NCBI GenBank assembly: GCA_019119365.1
Contig: DWXD01000003.1
Location: 1-48,606, forward strand
Direction of reading: 5' to 3'
DNA length: 48,606 nucleotides
Source of the DNA: Candidatus Gemmiger stercoripullorum
GTDB taxonomy: Bacteria; Bacillota; Clostridia; Oscillospirales; Ruminococcaceae
Of this stretch, positions 16,147 through 24,343 are shown one piece after another. The stretch's first letter is position 1; every line of letters starts with the position of its first letter. The translations under genes and the position numbers were made by a program. The notes under the pieces were generated by a model. The model was not told where the DNA came from and did no database searches. It saw only the letters and a list, made by a program, of their open reading frames with translations.

Positions 16147-16189
16147 AAAACCCGCCGCCGGACGGCCGCATGACCGGCCCGGCAGCGGG
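16147..16189 (-). terminator. Terminator downstream of the nucleotidyltransferase
   Basis: On the minus strand CCCGCTGCCGG pairs with CCGGCGGCGGG through an inner GGCCG-type stem, followed by TTTTGCTTTG. It separates the nucleotidyltransferase from galT. Confidence 0.75.
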
Positions 16190-16201
16190 ACGCCCTGTTT
16201 T

Positions 16202-17131
16202 TTACTTTTTAAGGTCGCTGAAAAGATCCTTGCGGTAGACGCCGGCTTCGATCAGCTTGGCAAAGGATTCGATGACGACCGGCTTGTCCTCCTGATAGGT
16301 GACGCCGAACCAGCGGTCATGCGTAGGCAGGACCTTGACCGTGACCTTGCCCGCTTTGAGCAGCTCGTCGATAAAGATGGGCAGCAGATACTCGGCCTTG
16401 AGCTCGTTGCCCGCAATGTTGCCGAAGAACTCGACAAAGCCGTCCTGCAGCATCCCAACAAAACCGGGGGTCAGGCCCCACATGTTCATCGAGACAAGGC
16501 TCTCGGCGTCGATGGCCCGGCCGCCCGCGGCCGCGCCGCCGTCCGCCGTTTTCTCGATGCCGGAAGTCTCGTCGACGCCGGTGAGGAAGGCGTTTTCGTC
16601 CATGCGGCAGATGCCGCGGGTGACGGCGCCGTTATCGCTCAGGGTGTTTTTCAGCACAAAACCGGCCATGCACAGCTCGCCCGGCTTGGCGGCGTCGTAG
16701 CCCTGCAGGAAATTGTACAGCTGCACGAAGGCTTCCTTGCCGTAGTAGTCGTCGGCGTTGATGACCGCGAACGGACCGTCGAGCTGGCCCTTGCAGGCCA
16801 GCACGGCCTGGCCGGTGCCCCAGGGCTTGGTGCGGCCTTCCGGCACGGACACGCCCGCAGGCAGGGCGTCCAGCTCCTGGAACGCATAGCCGAGCTCGAC
16901 GCCGAGACCGGCGCAGATGCGCTCGATGCGGTCGCCGATGGCTTCGCGGAACGCCTGCTCGATGTCGTGGCGGATGATGAAGACGATCTTGTTAAAGCCC
17001 GCTTCAATGGCGTCATGGATCGAATAATCCATGATGATCTCGCCGTTCGGGCCGACGGCGGCCAGCTGCTTGATGCCGCCGCCGAAGCGGGAGCCGATGC
17101 CGGCAGCCATGATGACCAGTGTGGTTTTCAT
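16202..17131 (-). CDS. Sugar-phosphate nucleotidyltransferase
   Basis: The product is 309 residues with an N-terminal nucleotidyltransferase motif, MAAGIGSRFGGGIKQ, and the metal-binding INADDYYGKEAF segment. It belongs to the NTP-transferase superfamily and would join a nucleotide (probably UTP) to a sugar-1-phosphate. Sequence alone does not fix the substrate: glucose-1-P, galactose-1-P and a GalNAc/GlcNAc phosphate are all possible. Location beside galT favours UDP-glucose or UDP-galactose synthesis. It has its own terminator, so it is not simply co-transcribed with galT. Confidence 0.85.
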   Translation of the reverse strand: MKTTLVIMAAGIGSRFGGGIKQLAAVGPNGEIIMDYSIHDAIEAGFNKIVFIIRHDIEQAFREAIGDRIERICAGLGVELGYAFQELDALPAGVSVPEGRTKPWGTGQAVLACKGQLDGPFAVINADDYYGKEAFVQLYNFLQGYDAAKPGELCMAGFVLKNTLSDNGAVTRGICRMDENAFLTGVDETSGIEKTADGGAAAGGRAIDAESLVSMNMWGLTPGFVGMLQDGFVEFFGNIAGNELKAEYLLPIFIDELLKAGKVTVKVLPTHDRWFGVTYQEDKPVVIESFAKLIEAGVYRKDLFSDLKK

Positions 17132-17158
17132 AAAGGTTCCCTCCTGTTATTTTATAAA

Positions 17159-17181
17159 GCCCGCAGGGTCGCCCCTGCGGG
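17159..17181 (-). terminator. Hairpin after the RING/DUF2628 gene
   Basis: CCCGCAGGG pairs with CCCTGCGGG; on the minus strand it is followed by CTTTATAAAAT. The T-run is short, so termination may be partial and allow some readthrough into the nucleotidyltransferase. Confidence 0.55.
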
Positions 17182-17187
17182 GCGGAG

Positions 17188-18183
17188 TTACATGGCGAAC
17201 AGCGCCGAGACGGCTGTCGGGTCCAGCCCGAGCAGCAGCAGCGCGCCGCTGAGCAGCAGGCAGGCGACAAAGTACCCGAGCATGGCCGGGATGCTGGTGC
17301 CGCCGCGCAGCGCCAGCAGGTCCTGGCGGGCCTGGCCTTCGGGCTGCTGGGCGTAAATGGCCTGGATGCGGCGCACGCAGGTGTTTTTGTACCAGTAGAC
17401 CGCAAAGAAGCCGCGCACGATCATCAGGCCCCAGTTGACGACCGCGCCGATGTTCATGGCCGCGGCCAGCCAGCCCGTGGGCATGCCGCTGACGAGCGGC
17501 GCTTCCGAGACGATGAGCATGGCGACGAAGGTGGGCACCGCGCACAGGAAGTCCAGCGCGGCGAAGATCAGCCCTTCCTTCCACATCTTGCGGTAGAACA
17601 GGTAAACCGGGCCAAACAGGAACGCCGAAAGCGAAAGCGCGATTTTGTGGCGAGTCTCCTGCATGCGGAAGAACTGCATGAGATAGAACATGCAGGAAGG
17701 CCCGAGATAGGTGGCCCAGTCCCGGGCCGTGATGCCTTCGATCGGGTCGTCGGGGCCGATCTCCTTGCGGTAGATGCCGCCGTCCGGCCCGGCGGCGAAG
17801 CCCTCGAGATGGGGGCCGGGCTGCTGCGCGCGGGAAGCGGCGGGGTCATAGTTGGGGTTTTCGTACACCGGGCGGGGCTGTTCCGGCTGCGGCGGGCGGT
17901 TGGAATTGTCCGGGTGGTCGGGCAGGGGCACGCCGCAATGGTTGCAGAAATGCGCGCCCGGCGGGTTGTGCGCGCCGCAGTTGGGGCAGACGGGTTCCTC
18001 GGGCGCGGGGGTGTCGTCCGGCAGCCATTCAAAGCTGCCGTGCTGCGCCGCGTGCACGCAGCCCTCCTTGGGCCAGCAGGCGCGGTGGTACGGCGTGCCG
18101 CAGTCCGGGCAGACGACGATATCGTCGTCCGCGGTAAATTTTTTATGGCACACAGGGCATGTGTTGCCTGTATATTTGTTCAT
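17188..18183 (-). CDS. RING-like/zinc-ribbon DUF2628 membrane protein
   Basis: The product is 331 residues from the ATG at 18183. Residues 9-44 hold C-x2-C-x12-C-x2-C-x4-H-x2-C-x5-C-x-H, a treble-clef/RING-type zinc site resembling the prokaryotic RING families. A second zinc ribbon (Cys66, 69, 80, 83) follows, then a Pro/Asn/Gln-rich linker. The C-terminal half is a DUF2628-like membrane domain with about four to five hydrophobic segments. The zinc part should face the cytoplasm. GGAGG lies 12 bases upstream, a little far. No role is known. Confidence 0.82.
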   Translation of the reverse strand: MNKYTGNTCPVCHKKFTADDDIVVCPDCGTPYHRACWPKEGCVHAAQHGSFEWLPDDTPAPEEPVCPNCGAHNPPGAHFCNHCGVPLPDHPDNSNRPPQPEQPRPVYENPNYDPAASRAQQPGPHLEGFAAGPDGGIYRKEIGPDDPIEGITARDWATYLGPSCMFYLMQFFRMQETRHKIALSLSAFLFGPVYLFYRKMWKEGLIFAALDFLCAVPTFVAMLIVSEAPLVSGMPTGWLAAAMNIGAVVNWGLMIVRGFFAVYWYKNTCVRRIQAIYAQQPEGQARQDLLALRGGTSIPAMLGYFVACLLLSGALLLLGLDPTAVSALFAM

Positions 18184-18246
18184 GCGTGTTCCGATCCTCC
18201 ATAGGGGCGGGGCAGACGCCCTGCAGCGCCGCCCCAAACTGTGCCT

Positions 18247-18275
18247 ATTATACACCATACGCCTGCGGAAAGCAA
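18247..18275 (-). promoter_or_regulatory. Promoter of the RING/DUF2628 gene
   Basis: On the minus strand TTGCTT (18270-18275), 17 bases, TATAAT (18247-18252). Confidence 0.82.
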
Positions 18276-18299
18276 AGAATTTTCCGTGAACAATGCGCG

Positions 18300-20144
18300 T
18301 TAAGCCGCCAGCCCCGGCGCAGCGAGCCGGTAGGCGGCGGTATCTTTGGCGCGGTAGGCGTCGGTGACTGCACGGGCGAAGTCGGGGTAATCGGTGATCA
18401 GGCCGGTGACGCCCATCTGCAGGTACTGCAGCATCTTGTCCGAATCGTAGACACTCCACACATAGAGCGGCAGGCTCTGGCTGCGGGCCAGGCGCGTCAG
18501 GCGGTTGGAGAGCATCGACTCCTCGACCGCAAGGAAATCGACATCATAGCGCCAGATGCCCTCGTACAGTTCCCCGGCCGAACTGTAGGCGCAGTAGCCG
18601 ATCCACCATTCCGGGTGGGCGCTTTTCAGCGTGTTGACGCTGTAAAGGTCCTGCGACATGAACATCAGGCGGCTGCCGAGATCATACTGTTCCACAAGCG
18701 CCAGCACGGCGGCGGCCAGCGGGGCCGCGCCGTCCCCGGCCGGTTTGAGCTCCACAAGCAGCCCCGGGCGCGCAGGGTCGGCCGCGACCCAGGCCAAAAG
18801 CGCCTCCAGTGTCGGGATCGCGCCGTCCTGCGTGGCATAGCCGCTGGCAGGCAGCGGGATGGCGGCCAGCTGTGCGGCCGTACTGTCGCCGACGCTGACG
18901 TTCTGCCCGGCCAGCCGCCAGAGGTTGCCATCGTGCACGACGACCGGCACGCCGTCGGCCGAAAGCTGTACGTCGATCTCGGCATAATCCGCGCCCAGGG
19001 CGGCCGCCGTCTCGATGGCGGGCAGCGTGTTTTCGACCTCGTAGATACAGCCGCGGTGGCCGATCACAACCGGCGGATGTACGAGCGGCGGCGGGGCGCT
19101 GCCACCCAGCAGCCAGACCGCCAGCCCCAGGCAGAGCGCAACGGCCGCCGCGCGAACACCGCGGCGCTGCCAACGCGCCGCCCAGCGGCTGCGCCAGGCG
19201 CCCAACCGGCGGCGCAGCACCCCGGCGATCACCGCGGCGTCGCCCTGCCAGGCCGGGTCCGCCACGGCGCGCAGCGTGCGGCCGGGGTCGGCGCAGGCCA
19301 GCAGCAGGCGGATGAACAGCGCCATGGCGGCGGCATCCAGCACCGCGCGCAGCAGCCAGTAGACAAAGTCGATGCGGAACGCCTGCGAATAAAGGAGATT
19401 GCGCAGCAGCGCGGCGTCAAAATCCGTCAGTTCCAGGCGGTTGCGCCGCCAGTACTGCGCAATGCGGGTAGCAACCCCCACCCACGCAAGGCACGCCCCG
19501 GCGACCGCCAGCACGCGCCAGCCCAGCCGCCGCCAGGCGCGCAGGCTGCAGCGCGCGGCGTCAAAGAAGCCCCGGCGCTCCAGCGCCATGTACAGCGGCG
19601 CAAACAGGCACAGCGCCGCGGGCAGGTAGTAGAGCGCAGGAATGGCGAGCATCGCCGCCACGCCCGGCGCGCCGTAACGCCGCAGCTCGCTGTAGATGAA
19701 TCCCGGCAGCGCCAGCGTGGGGAGCAGCGTGTTGACATAGCCGACAGCCGCCAGCGGAAAAATGCCGAGATAAAACACGGCCGAAGCCGGGAAAGAGACG
19801 CCGCGCAGCGCGCCCAGCCCCCACAGCGAACCCCACCAGAGTTCCCGCCAGCGAAACGGTGTCCCCTGGCGCGTGAGGGCCGCGATGCGGATGACGGTGG
19901 AGAGCTCCCAATACACAAACGCCGCAGCCCCCGCCAGCACAAACAGCAGCACGGCCGCCCCGGCCGGGCTCAAAAAAGCCGAGACGATATCGCCGTTGAA
20001 GTGCAGGCCTTCGGATGTGGCGTAGATACGGAACACCCCGTTGAGCAGCGGGCAGACGAGCAGGATGGCAAACAGCTTACAGACAGCCTCGAACTTGAGC
20101 ACCTCCCACACGGTGCGGGCAAGGCTTTTTACCTGGTTTTTCAC
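18300..20144 (-). CDS. Membrane-anchored glycerophosphodiester phosphodiesterase
   Basis: The product is 614 residues. The N-terminal ~330 contain several long hydrophobic segments (GPDPase membrane domain) and end in a hydrophobic helix. The C-terminal GDPD domain begins VVIGHRGCIYEVENT, followed by YAEIDVQLSADGVPVVVHD (metal-binding Glu, Asp, His) and LLVELK. It would hydrolyse glycerophosphodiesters, from lipid headgroups or lipoteichoic acid, at the outer face of the membrane, giving glycerol-3-phosphate and an alcohol. Both domains appear intact. It is monocistronic with its own promoter. Confidence 0.92.
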   Translation of the reverse strand: MKNQVKSLARTVWEVLKFEAVCKLFAILLVCPLLNGVFRIYATSEGLHFNGDIVSAFLSPAGAAVLLFVLAGAAAFVYWELSTVIRIAALTRQGTPFRWRELWWGSLWGLGALRGVSFPASAVFYLGIFPLAAVGYVNTLLPTLALPGFIYSELRRYGAPGVAAMLAIPALYYLPAALCLFAPLYMALERRGFFDAARCSLRAWRRLGWRVLAVAGACLAWVGVATRIAQYWRRNRLELTDFDAALLRNLLYSQAFRIDFVYWLLRAVLDAAAMALFIRLLLACADPGRTLRAVADPAWQGDAAVIAGVLRRRLGAWRSRWAARWQRRGVRAAAVALCLGLAVWLLGGSAPPPLVHPPVVIGHRGCIYEVENTLPAIETAAALGADYAEIDVQLSADGVPVVVHDGNLWRLAGQNVSVGDSTAAQLAAIPLPASGYATQDGAIPTLEALLAWVAADPARPGLLVELKPAGDGAAPLAAAVLALVEQYDLGSRLMFMSQDLYSVNTLKSAHPEWWIGYCAYSSAGELYEGIWRYDVDFLAVEESMLSNRLTRLARSQSLPLYVWSVYDSDKMLQYLQMGVTGLITDYPDFARAVTDAYRAKDTAAYRLAAPGLAA

Positions 20145-20180
20145 GGCAATCCCCTTTTCCCTGTTTTCTTTCCGGTGCCG

Positions 20181-20209
20181 ATTATACCACCCGCGCCGGG
20201 CGGCGGCAA
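20181..20209 (-). promoter_or_regulatory. Promoter of the glycerophosphodiesterase gene
   Basis: On the minus strand TTGCCG (20204-20209), 17 bases, TATAAT (20181-20186). Confidence 0.8.
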
Positions 20210-20238
20210 GGGCGGCGCACTTTTTGAAAAAAAAGGGC

Positions 20239-20267
20239 TTGCTTTTTGGGGGCGGGCGTGCTATAAT
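20239..20267 (+). promoter_or_regulatory. Promoter of tRNA-Leu
   Basis: TTGCTT (20239-20244), 17 bases, TATAAT (20262-20267), about 30 bases before the tRNA 5' end. Confidence 0.82.
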
Positions 20268-20297
20268 AACACTCGCCGTTCAAAAGGCGGCCGATAT

Positions 20298-20384
20298 GCG
20301 GATGTGGCGGAACTGGCAGACGCGCTAGATTCAGGTTCTAGTTCCCTTAAAAGAGTGTGGGTTCAAATCCCTTCATCCGCACCA
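20298..20384 (+). tRNA. tRNA-Leu (anticodon CAG)
   Basis: The acceptor GCGGATG pairs with CATCCGC, followed by A and an encoded CCA. The anticodon stem CTAGA/TCTAG encloses TTCAGGT, giving anticodon CAG at 20332-20334 (codon CUG, the expected major Leu codon here). A long variable arm and GGTTCAAATCC T-loop confirm a class II leucine tRNA. Confidence 0.97.
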
Positions 20385-20422
20385 AAATCCCCCGTAAGCT
20401 GATGCTTACGGGGGATTTTTTC
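20385..20422. terminator. Bidirectional terminator after tRNA-Leu
   Basis: A 15-bp stem, AAATCCCCCGTAAGC with GCTTACGGGGGATTT, has a 4-base loop and T-runs on both strands. It ends the tRNA and, on the minus strand, the toxin gene. Confidence 0.92.
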
Positions 20423-20431
20423 TGTTTGTTT

Positions 20432-20767
20432 CTATTTTCCCTGCCGCGGCAAAGGGGGCAGCAGCTGTTTGAAGGTCACGGGATAGTTGCTGGCGCCGTG
20501 GGCGATGTGGTAAACAAGGACGGTCTGCGCAACCTGCCTGTAAACGCAGATGTACTTCCCGGCAATGACCAGCCGGTAGCCCGCATTACGCAGTTCTTTA
20601 TCCTGCGGGATATGGCCGGACAGCGGGAACGTCTCCAGCCGGGAAAGCGTGTCCAAAATAAGGTCAGTGATCTTGCGGGCGGAATTTGGCCCCACCAGGT
20701 TCAAGTGAGGCTGCGCGATCTCCTCCAGCTCCCGCTGCGCAGGTTCCAAAATGACAAGTTCAGCCAC
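20432..20767 (-). CDS. RelE/ParE family toxin
   Basis: The product is 111 residues from a GTG at 20767 that overlaps the antitoxin stop by 8 bases; the longer frame runs through the antitoxin gene. The sequence pattern (LEPAQRELEEIAQPHL, ITDLILDTLSRLETFPLSGHIP, AGYRLVIAGKYICVYR) fits ParE/RelE toxins. The family poisons gyrase (ParE) or cleaves mRNA at the ribosome (RelE); this member's target is not determined. Base composition is visibly less G+C-rich than its neighbours, suggesting recent acquisition. Confidence 0.85.
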   Translation of the reverse strand: MAELVILEPAQRELEEIAQPHLNLVGPNSARKITDLILDTLSRLETFPLSGHIPQDKELRNAGYRLVIAGKYICVYRQVAQTVLVYHIAHGASNYPVTFKQLLPPLPRQGK

Positions 20768-21026
20768 GTTGATAGATCGCCTCCAGCCGTTTTCTGGATT
20801 CCTCCAGCGTATAGGCAGGAGCGCCACAGAGGCGCGCCTGCTCGGCTGCTTCCAGTTTGGCCCGCAGCTTCAAGGTTTCCTCCCGCTGTTCAAACGCCTC
20901 GATGCTCATCACGACCAAATCACCTTCACCGTTCTTGGTGATGTAGATCGGCTCTGCTTCCTCATGCGCCAGATCCGAGATCATACCGTAGTCATTTCGG
21001 AGCGCAGTGGACGGCTTGATAATCAC
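20760..21026 (-). CDS. Phd/YefM family antitoxin
   Basis: The product is 88 residues. The GTG at 21026 is chosen because AGGAGG ends 8 bases upstream; an earlier GTG at 21035 overlaps that ribosome site. IIKPSTALRNDYGMISDLAHEEAEPIYITKNG is the classic Phd/YefM DNA-binding half (written here only as recognised segments: KPSTALRNDY and EPIYITKNGEGDLVVMS). The C-terminal part would wrap the toxin. It is translationally coupled to the toxin and probably represses the shared promoter. Confidence 0.9.
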   Translation of the reverse strand: MIIKPSTALRNDYGMISDLAHEEAEPIYITKNGEGDLVVMSIEAFEQREETLKLRAKLEAAEQARLCGAPAYTLEESRKRLEAIYQRG

Positions 21027-21053
21027 GGTCAACACCTCCTGTATTATTCTACG

Positions 21054-21085
21054 ATAATTCTATCAGAATTATGCATTGTTTGCAA
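21054..21085 (-). promoter_or_regulatory. Promoter and operator of the toxin-antitoxin pair
   Basis: On the minus strand TTGCAA (21080-21085), 17 bases, TAGAAT (21057-21062). The inverted repeat ATAATTC-N5-GAATTAT (21054-21072) covers the -10, fitting autorepression by the antitoxin or its complex. Confidence 0.78.
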
Positions 21086-21114
21086 GAGGCCAATTGGGGC
21101 GCAGGGGGCTTGGG

Positions 21115-22488
21115 TCAGGGTTCGGTGCGGCGGGTCTGCAGGCGTTTTTTGAGCACGCGGTTCATCACAAGCAGGTAGACCACAATGGACACCGCCGGGC
21201 CCAGCAGGTCGGAGATGGGCTCGGCAAAGAAGGCGGCCTCCGCCCCAAACAGGGCCGGGCAGACGAACAGCGCCACAAAGTAGACGAGCTTGCGCCAGAA
21301 CGACAGCGGCAGCGAGTAGCGCACCTGCCCGATGGCCGTGAACCCGTCCACGATCTCATACTGCAGCCCCAGCGGCAGCAGCGACAGCGTACAGACGCGG
21401 ATGGCCCACTGCGCCTGGGCGGCGACCTGCGCATCCGCGGTGAACAGCCGCACAAACAGCGGCCCGCCCAGCCAGGCCACGGCGGTCATGAGCGCGGTAA
21501 AGCCGAGGCACAGCCCGAAGATACGGCGCTGGCCCGCGCGCACGCGGCCGACATGGCAGGCACCGTAGTTGTAGCTGAGGATGGATTGCGTGCCGCCGGT
21601 GATGCCGCCCAGCGGCATGGTGACGACCAGCATAAAGCTCTGCGCAATGGTGGCGCAGGTGACGAGCATATCGCCGCGCTGCGCCCCGCCGTAGCGCTGC
21701 AGCACCATGTTCATGGCGATGATCATGACGTTATCGACCGCAATGATCGCAAACGGCGTGAAGCCGATAGCCAGGATGCGCCCCATGATGCGCGCCGCGT
21801 AGCCCTTAAAGCCGATGGAGACCTGCGGCCACGGCCCGAACAGGAAGCGCAGCACAAAGCAGCAGCTGGCCAGCTGGGAGAGCACCGTCGCAATGGCCGC
21901 CCCGGCCACGCCGAGGCGCAGCACAAAGATAAAGACCGGGTCGAGCGCGATGTTGAGCACCGCGCCCAGCACGACCGAAAACATCGCGATTTTGGGGAAG
22001 CCCTGGCAGATGATAAACTGGCTCATGCCGGTGGAGAGCAGCGCAAAGATCGTGCCCGCCACATAGAACGAAAAGTAGGTCTCGGCATAAGGGATGGTCG
22101 CTTCGCTGGCGCCGAAGAACAGCAGCATCGGCCGCCGGATGCAGAACAGCACCGCCGTGAGCGCCAGCGACAGCGTACAGAGCATGAGGAAGGCGTTGGC
22201 CAGGATGGCGCGGGCCTCCTCCTTTTTTCCTTCGCCCAGGCGGATGCTCATGAGCGGCGCGCCGCCCACACCGATGAGCGAGGCGACCGAGCTGACCATC
22301 GTGATGACCGGCCCGCAGATGCCGACGCCGGCCAGGGCCAGTTCGCCCACGCCGGCAATGTTGCCGATGTACATGCGGTCAACGATGCTGTACAGCACGT
22401 TGACGAACTGCGCAAGCATGCTGGGCAGCGCGACGCGCAGCACCAGCGGGCCGATCGGCTCCCGGCCCAGGTCGTTTGCCTGTTTCAT
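21115..22488 (-). CDS. MATE family efflux transporter
   Basis: The product is 457 residues with about twelve hydrophobic segments and the internal two-fold repeat of MATE proteins (two related six-helix halves). The N-terminal PIGPLVLRVALPSMLAQFVN and SIVDRMYIG segments are family-typical. It would export cationic drugs or metabolites using a sodium or proton gradient. It is monocistronic with its own promoter. The substrate cannot be predicted. Confidence 0.93.
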   Translation of the reverse strand: MKQANDLGREPIGPLVLRVALPSMLAQFVNVLYSIVDRMYIGNIAGVGELALAGVGICGPVITMVSSVASLIGVGGAPLMSIRLGEGKKEEARAILANAFLMLCTLSLALTAVLFCIRRPMLLFFGASEATIPYAETYFSFYVAGTIFALLSTGMSQFIICQGFPKIAMFSVVLGAVLNIALDPVFIFVLRLGVAGAAIATVLSQLASCCFVLRFLFGPWPQVSIGFKGYAARIMGRILAIGFTPFAIIAVDNVMIIAMNMVLQRYGGAQRGDMLVTCATIAQSFMLVVTMPLGGITGGTQSILSYNYGACHVGRVRAGQRRIFGLCLGFTALMTAVAWLGGPLFVRLFTADAQVAAQAQWAIRVCTLSLLPLGLQYEIVDGFTAIGQVRYSLPLSFWRKLVYFVALFVCPALFGAEAAFFAEPISDLLGPAVSIVVYLLVMNRVLKKRLQTRRTEP

Positions 22489-22538
22489 GTTTCCCTACCC
22501 CTTTGTTTTTCCAACTTGGCGTGCGGCACGCAGCCCCT

Positions 22539-22566
22539 ATTATAGCGCGCGGCGGCAAAAAGGCAA
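22539..22566 (-). promoter_or_regulatory. Promoter of the MATE gene
   Basis: On the minus strand TTGCCT (22561-22566), 16 bases, TATAAT (22539-22544). Confidence 0.75.
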
Positions 22567-22596
22567 GTCCTCCCCGCGCAGCCGTGCCACAGGCAG

Positions 22597-22623
22597 CAAA
22601 AATGCCCCGCGGCGGCGGGGCAT
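22597..22623 (-). terminator. Terminator of the gpsA transcript
   Basis: ATGCCCCGC pairs with GCGGGGCAT (4-base loop); on the minus strand TTTTTGC follows. Confidence 0.85.
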
Positions 22624-22645
22624 GTGAGGCTGCCGGGCGCGGGGG

Positions 22646-23653
22646 TTATTCCCGCTTGAGGCCGCGGCCCATGAGCGCGGCGACGGCATTGCGCGCGGAC
22701 AGCGTGCCCGAGACGATGCCGTGCACGGCTTCGACGATGGGCATTTCCACCTGGTACTGGCGGGCGAGCTTGCGGGCGGCGGGCAGCGCGTTGATGCCTT
22801 CGACAACCTGGCCGACCTCTTTTTTGGCCTCGTCGGCGCTAAGGCCGCGGCCCATGAGCATGCCCGCATGCAGGTTGCGGCTGTGCATGCTGGTGCAGGT
22901 GACGATGAGGTCGCCCATGCCGGACAGCCCCGCAAAGGTCGAAGCCTGGCAGCCCATGGCCACGCCCAGGCGGGCCAGTTCGGCGTTGCCGCGGGTGATG
23001 AGGGCGGCTTTGGCGTTGTCGCCGTAATCAAGGCCCAGCGCCATGCCGACGGCCAGGGCGATCACGTTTTTGACCGCGCCGCCCAGCTCGACGCCGCGGC
23101 GGTCGGTGTTGGTGTAGACGCGGAAGTTCGGGTTGGTAAAGATCTTCTGCACGGTCTGGGCGTCGGCTTCGTCGCGGGCGGCGGCCACAATCAGCGTGGG
23201 CATGTCGCGCGCGACCTCCTCGGCATGGGTGGGGCCGGACAGCGCCGCCACGCGGCAGTGCTCGTGGCCGGGCACGGCCTGCAGCTCGGATTCGATGACC
23301 TCGGACATGGTCAGCAGCGTCTTTTCCTCAATGCCCTTGGCGACATCGACGATCAGCTGGCCGTCCGGCAGGCAGGCGGCCGCCTTTTTGGCGGTCGAGC
23401 GCACAAAGACCGAGGGCACCGCAAACACGAGCAGGTCGCGCCCGGTGCAGACGTCGGCGATATCGGCGGTGTAGTGCATGGTCTTGGGCAGCTCCATCCC
23501 CGGCAGGTTGGGGTGGCGGCGGGTGATGGACATGCTCTTGACTTCCTGCGGCAGCGCGCTCCACATCGTCACGTCATGGCCGTTGACCGCCAGCATGCGG
23601 GCCAGGGCCGTGCCCCAGGTCCCGGCGCCCAAAACACCGATCTTTTGCTTCAT
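22646..23653 (-). CDS. gpsA: Glycerol-3-phosphate dehydrogenase [NAD(P)+]
   Basis: The product is 335 residues, normal length. It makes sn-glycerol-3-phosphate from dihydroxyacetone phosphate for phospholipid synthesis. It shows the N-terminal GVLGAGTWGTALA nucleotide motif, VDVAKGIEE, LSGPTHAEEVA and the catalytic Lys region ALAVGMALGLDYGDNAKAALITRG (seen as VGMALGLDYG and NAKAALITRG). The usual Firmicute partner plsY is not adjacent; a metallophosphoesterase gene lies 39 bases upstream. Confidence 0.96.
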   Translation of the reverse strand: MKQKIGVLGAGTWGTALARMLAVNGHDVTMWSALPQEVKSMSITRRHPNLPGMELPKTMHYTADIADVCTGRDLLVFAVPSVFVRSTAKKAAACLPDGQLIVDVAKGIEEKTLLTMSEVIESELQAVPGHEHCRVAALSGPTHAEEVARDMPTLIVAAARDEADAQTVQKIFTNPNFRVYTNTDRRGVELGGAVKNVIALAVGMALGLDYGDNAKAALITRGNAELARLGVAMGCQASTFAGLSGMGDLIVTCTSMHSRNLHAGMLMGRGLSADEAKKEVGQVVEGINALPAARKLARQYQVEMPIVEAVHGIVSGTLSARNAVAALMGRGLKRE

Positions 23654-23692
23654 ACTTTCTTTCCCACTCTTTCCCGCCGGCGTCCGGCGTAT

Positions 23693-24343
23693 TCAATGCC
23701 CGCCGTGCAGGCGGGACAAAAGCCCCTGCCGCACCGAACGGACGGCGCGGTCGGGCAGTTCAAGCGTGAACCGCTCGTAGGCGTTGATGATGCGGGTCTG
23801 CCCGTACTGGTGTTCCCGCTGGATGTTGGCGCCGTAGTTCATGTGCACATGGCCGTGCAGCATGACCGACGGCTTATAGGTGTTGAGCACCTCCTGAAAG
23901 ACTGTGAAACCGCGGTGCGGCAGGTCGTTCAGGTCGCCGTAGCCGTGCACCGGCGCATGGGTGACAAAGACATCCACCCCGCCCGCCCGCAGCGCCTTGC
24001 CGCGGATATGGCGTATGCGGCGGCGCATTTCGGCTTCGGTGAACTGCCAGGGGCCGGTGCGGTAGCGGCAGCTGCCGCCAAGACCCAAGAACCGGTAGCC
24101 CTTGTAGGTAAACACGTCGTCGTCGATGCAGATTGCGCCTGTGGGCGGGTACATATCATAGGAGGCGTCGTGGTTGCCGTGCACATAGATGACCGGCACG
24201 GGCGCCATCGTCGCCAAAAAGGTCAGGTAATGGATGTTCAGGTCCCCACAGCCGACGATCAGGTCGTAGCCCCGCAGTTTTTCCGGTTCGTAATAATCCC
24301 AAAGGTACTTGGATTCCTCGTCGGCAATCGCCAGTATCCTCAT
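23693..24343 (-). CDS. Calcineurin-like metallophosphoesterase
   Basis: The product is 216 residues. Metal-site motifs are visible: GDL (33-35), GNHD (56-59), VTHAPVHG and the final GHVH. The usual first motif DxH is instead ADEES (Asp8 without the His), as in some YfcE-like members. It would cleave a phosphodiester or phosphomonoester; the substrate is unknown. The start overlaps the BMP-like gene stop by four bases, so the two are tightly coupled and may share a ligand pathway. Confidence 0.85.
   Translation of the reverse strand: MRILAIADEESKYLWDYYEPEKLRGYDLIVGCGDLNIHYLTFLATMAPVPVIYVHGNHDASYDMYPPTGAICIDDDVFTYKGYRFLGLGGSCRYRTGPWQFTEAEMRRRIRHIRGKALRAGGVDVFVTHAPVHGYGDLNDLPHRGFTVFQEVLNTYKPSVMLHGHVHMNYGANIQREHQYGQTRIINAYERFTLELPDRAVRSVRQGLLSRLHGGH

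Noticed and set aside
18159-20402. A 747-codon plus-strand open frame reaching through the tRNA
   Set aside because: It is antisense to the glycerophosphodiesterase and runs through tRNA-Leu; no domain or ribosome site supports it.
20385-21114. Integrated mobile element at tRNA-Leu
   Set aside because: No integrase gene and no second copy of the tRNA 3' end were found; only the small toxin-antitoxin pair is there.
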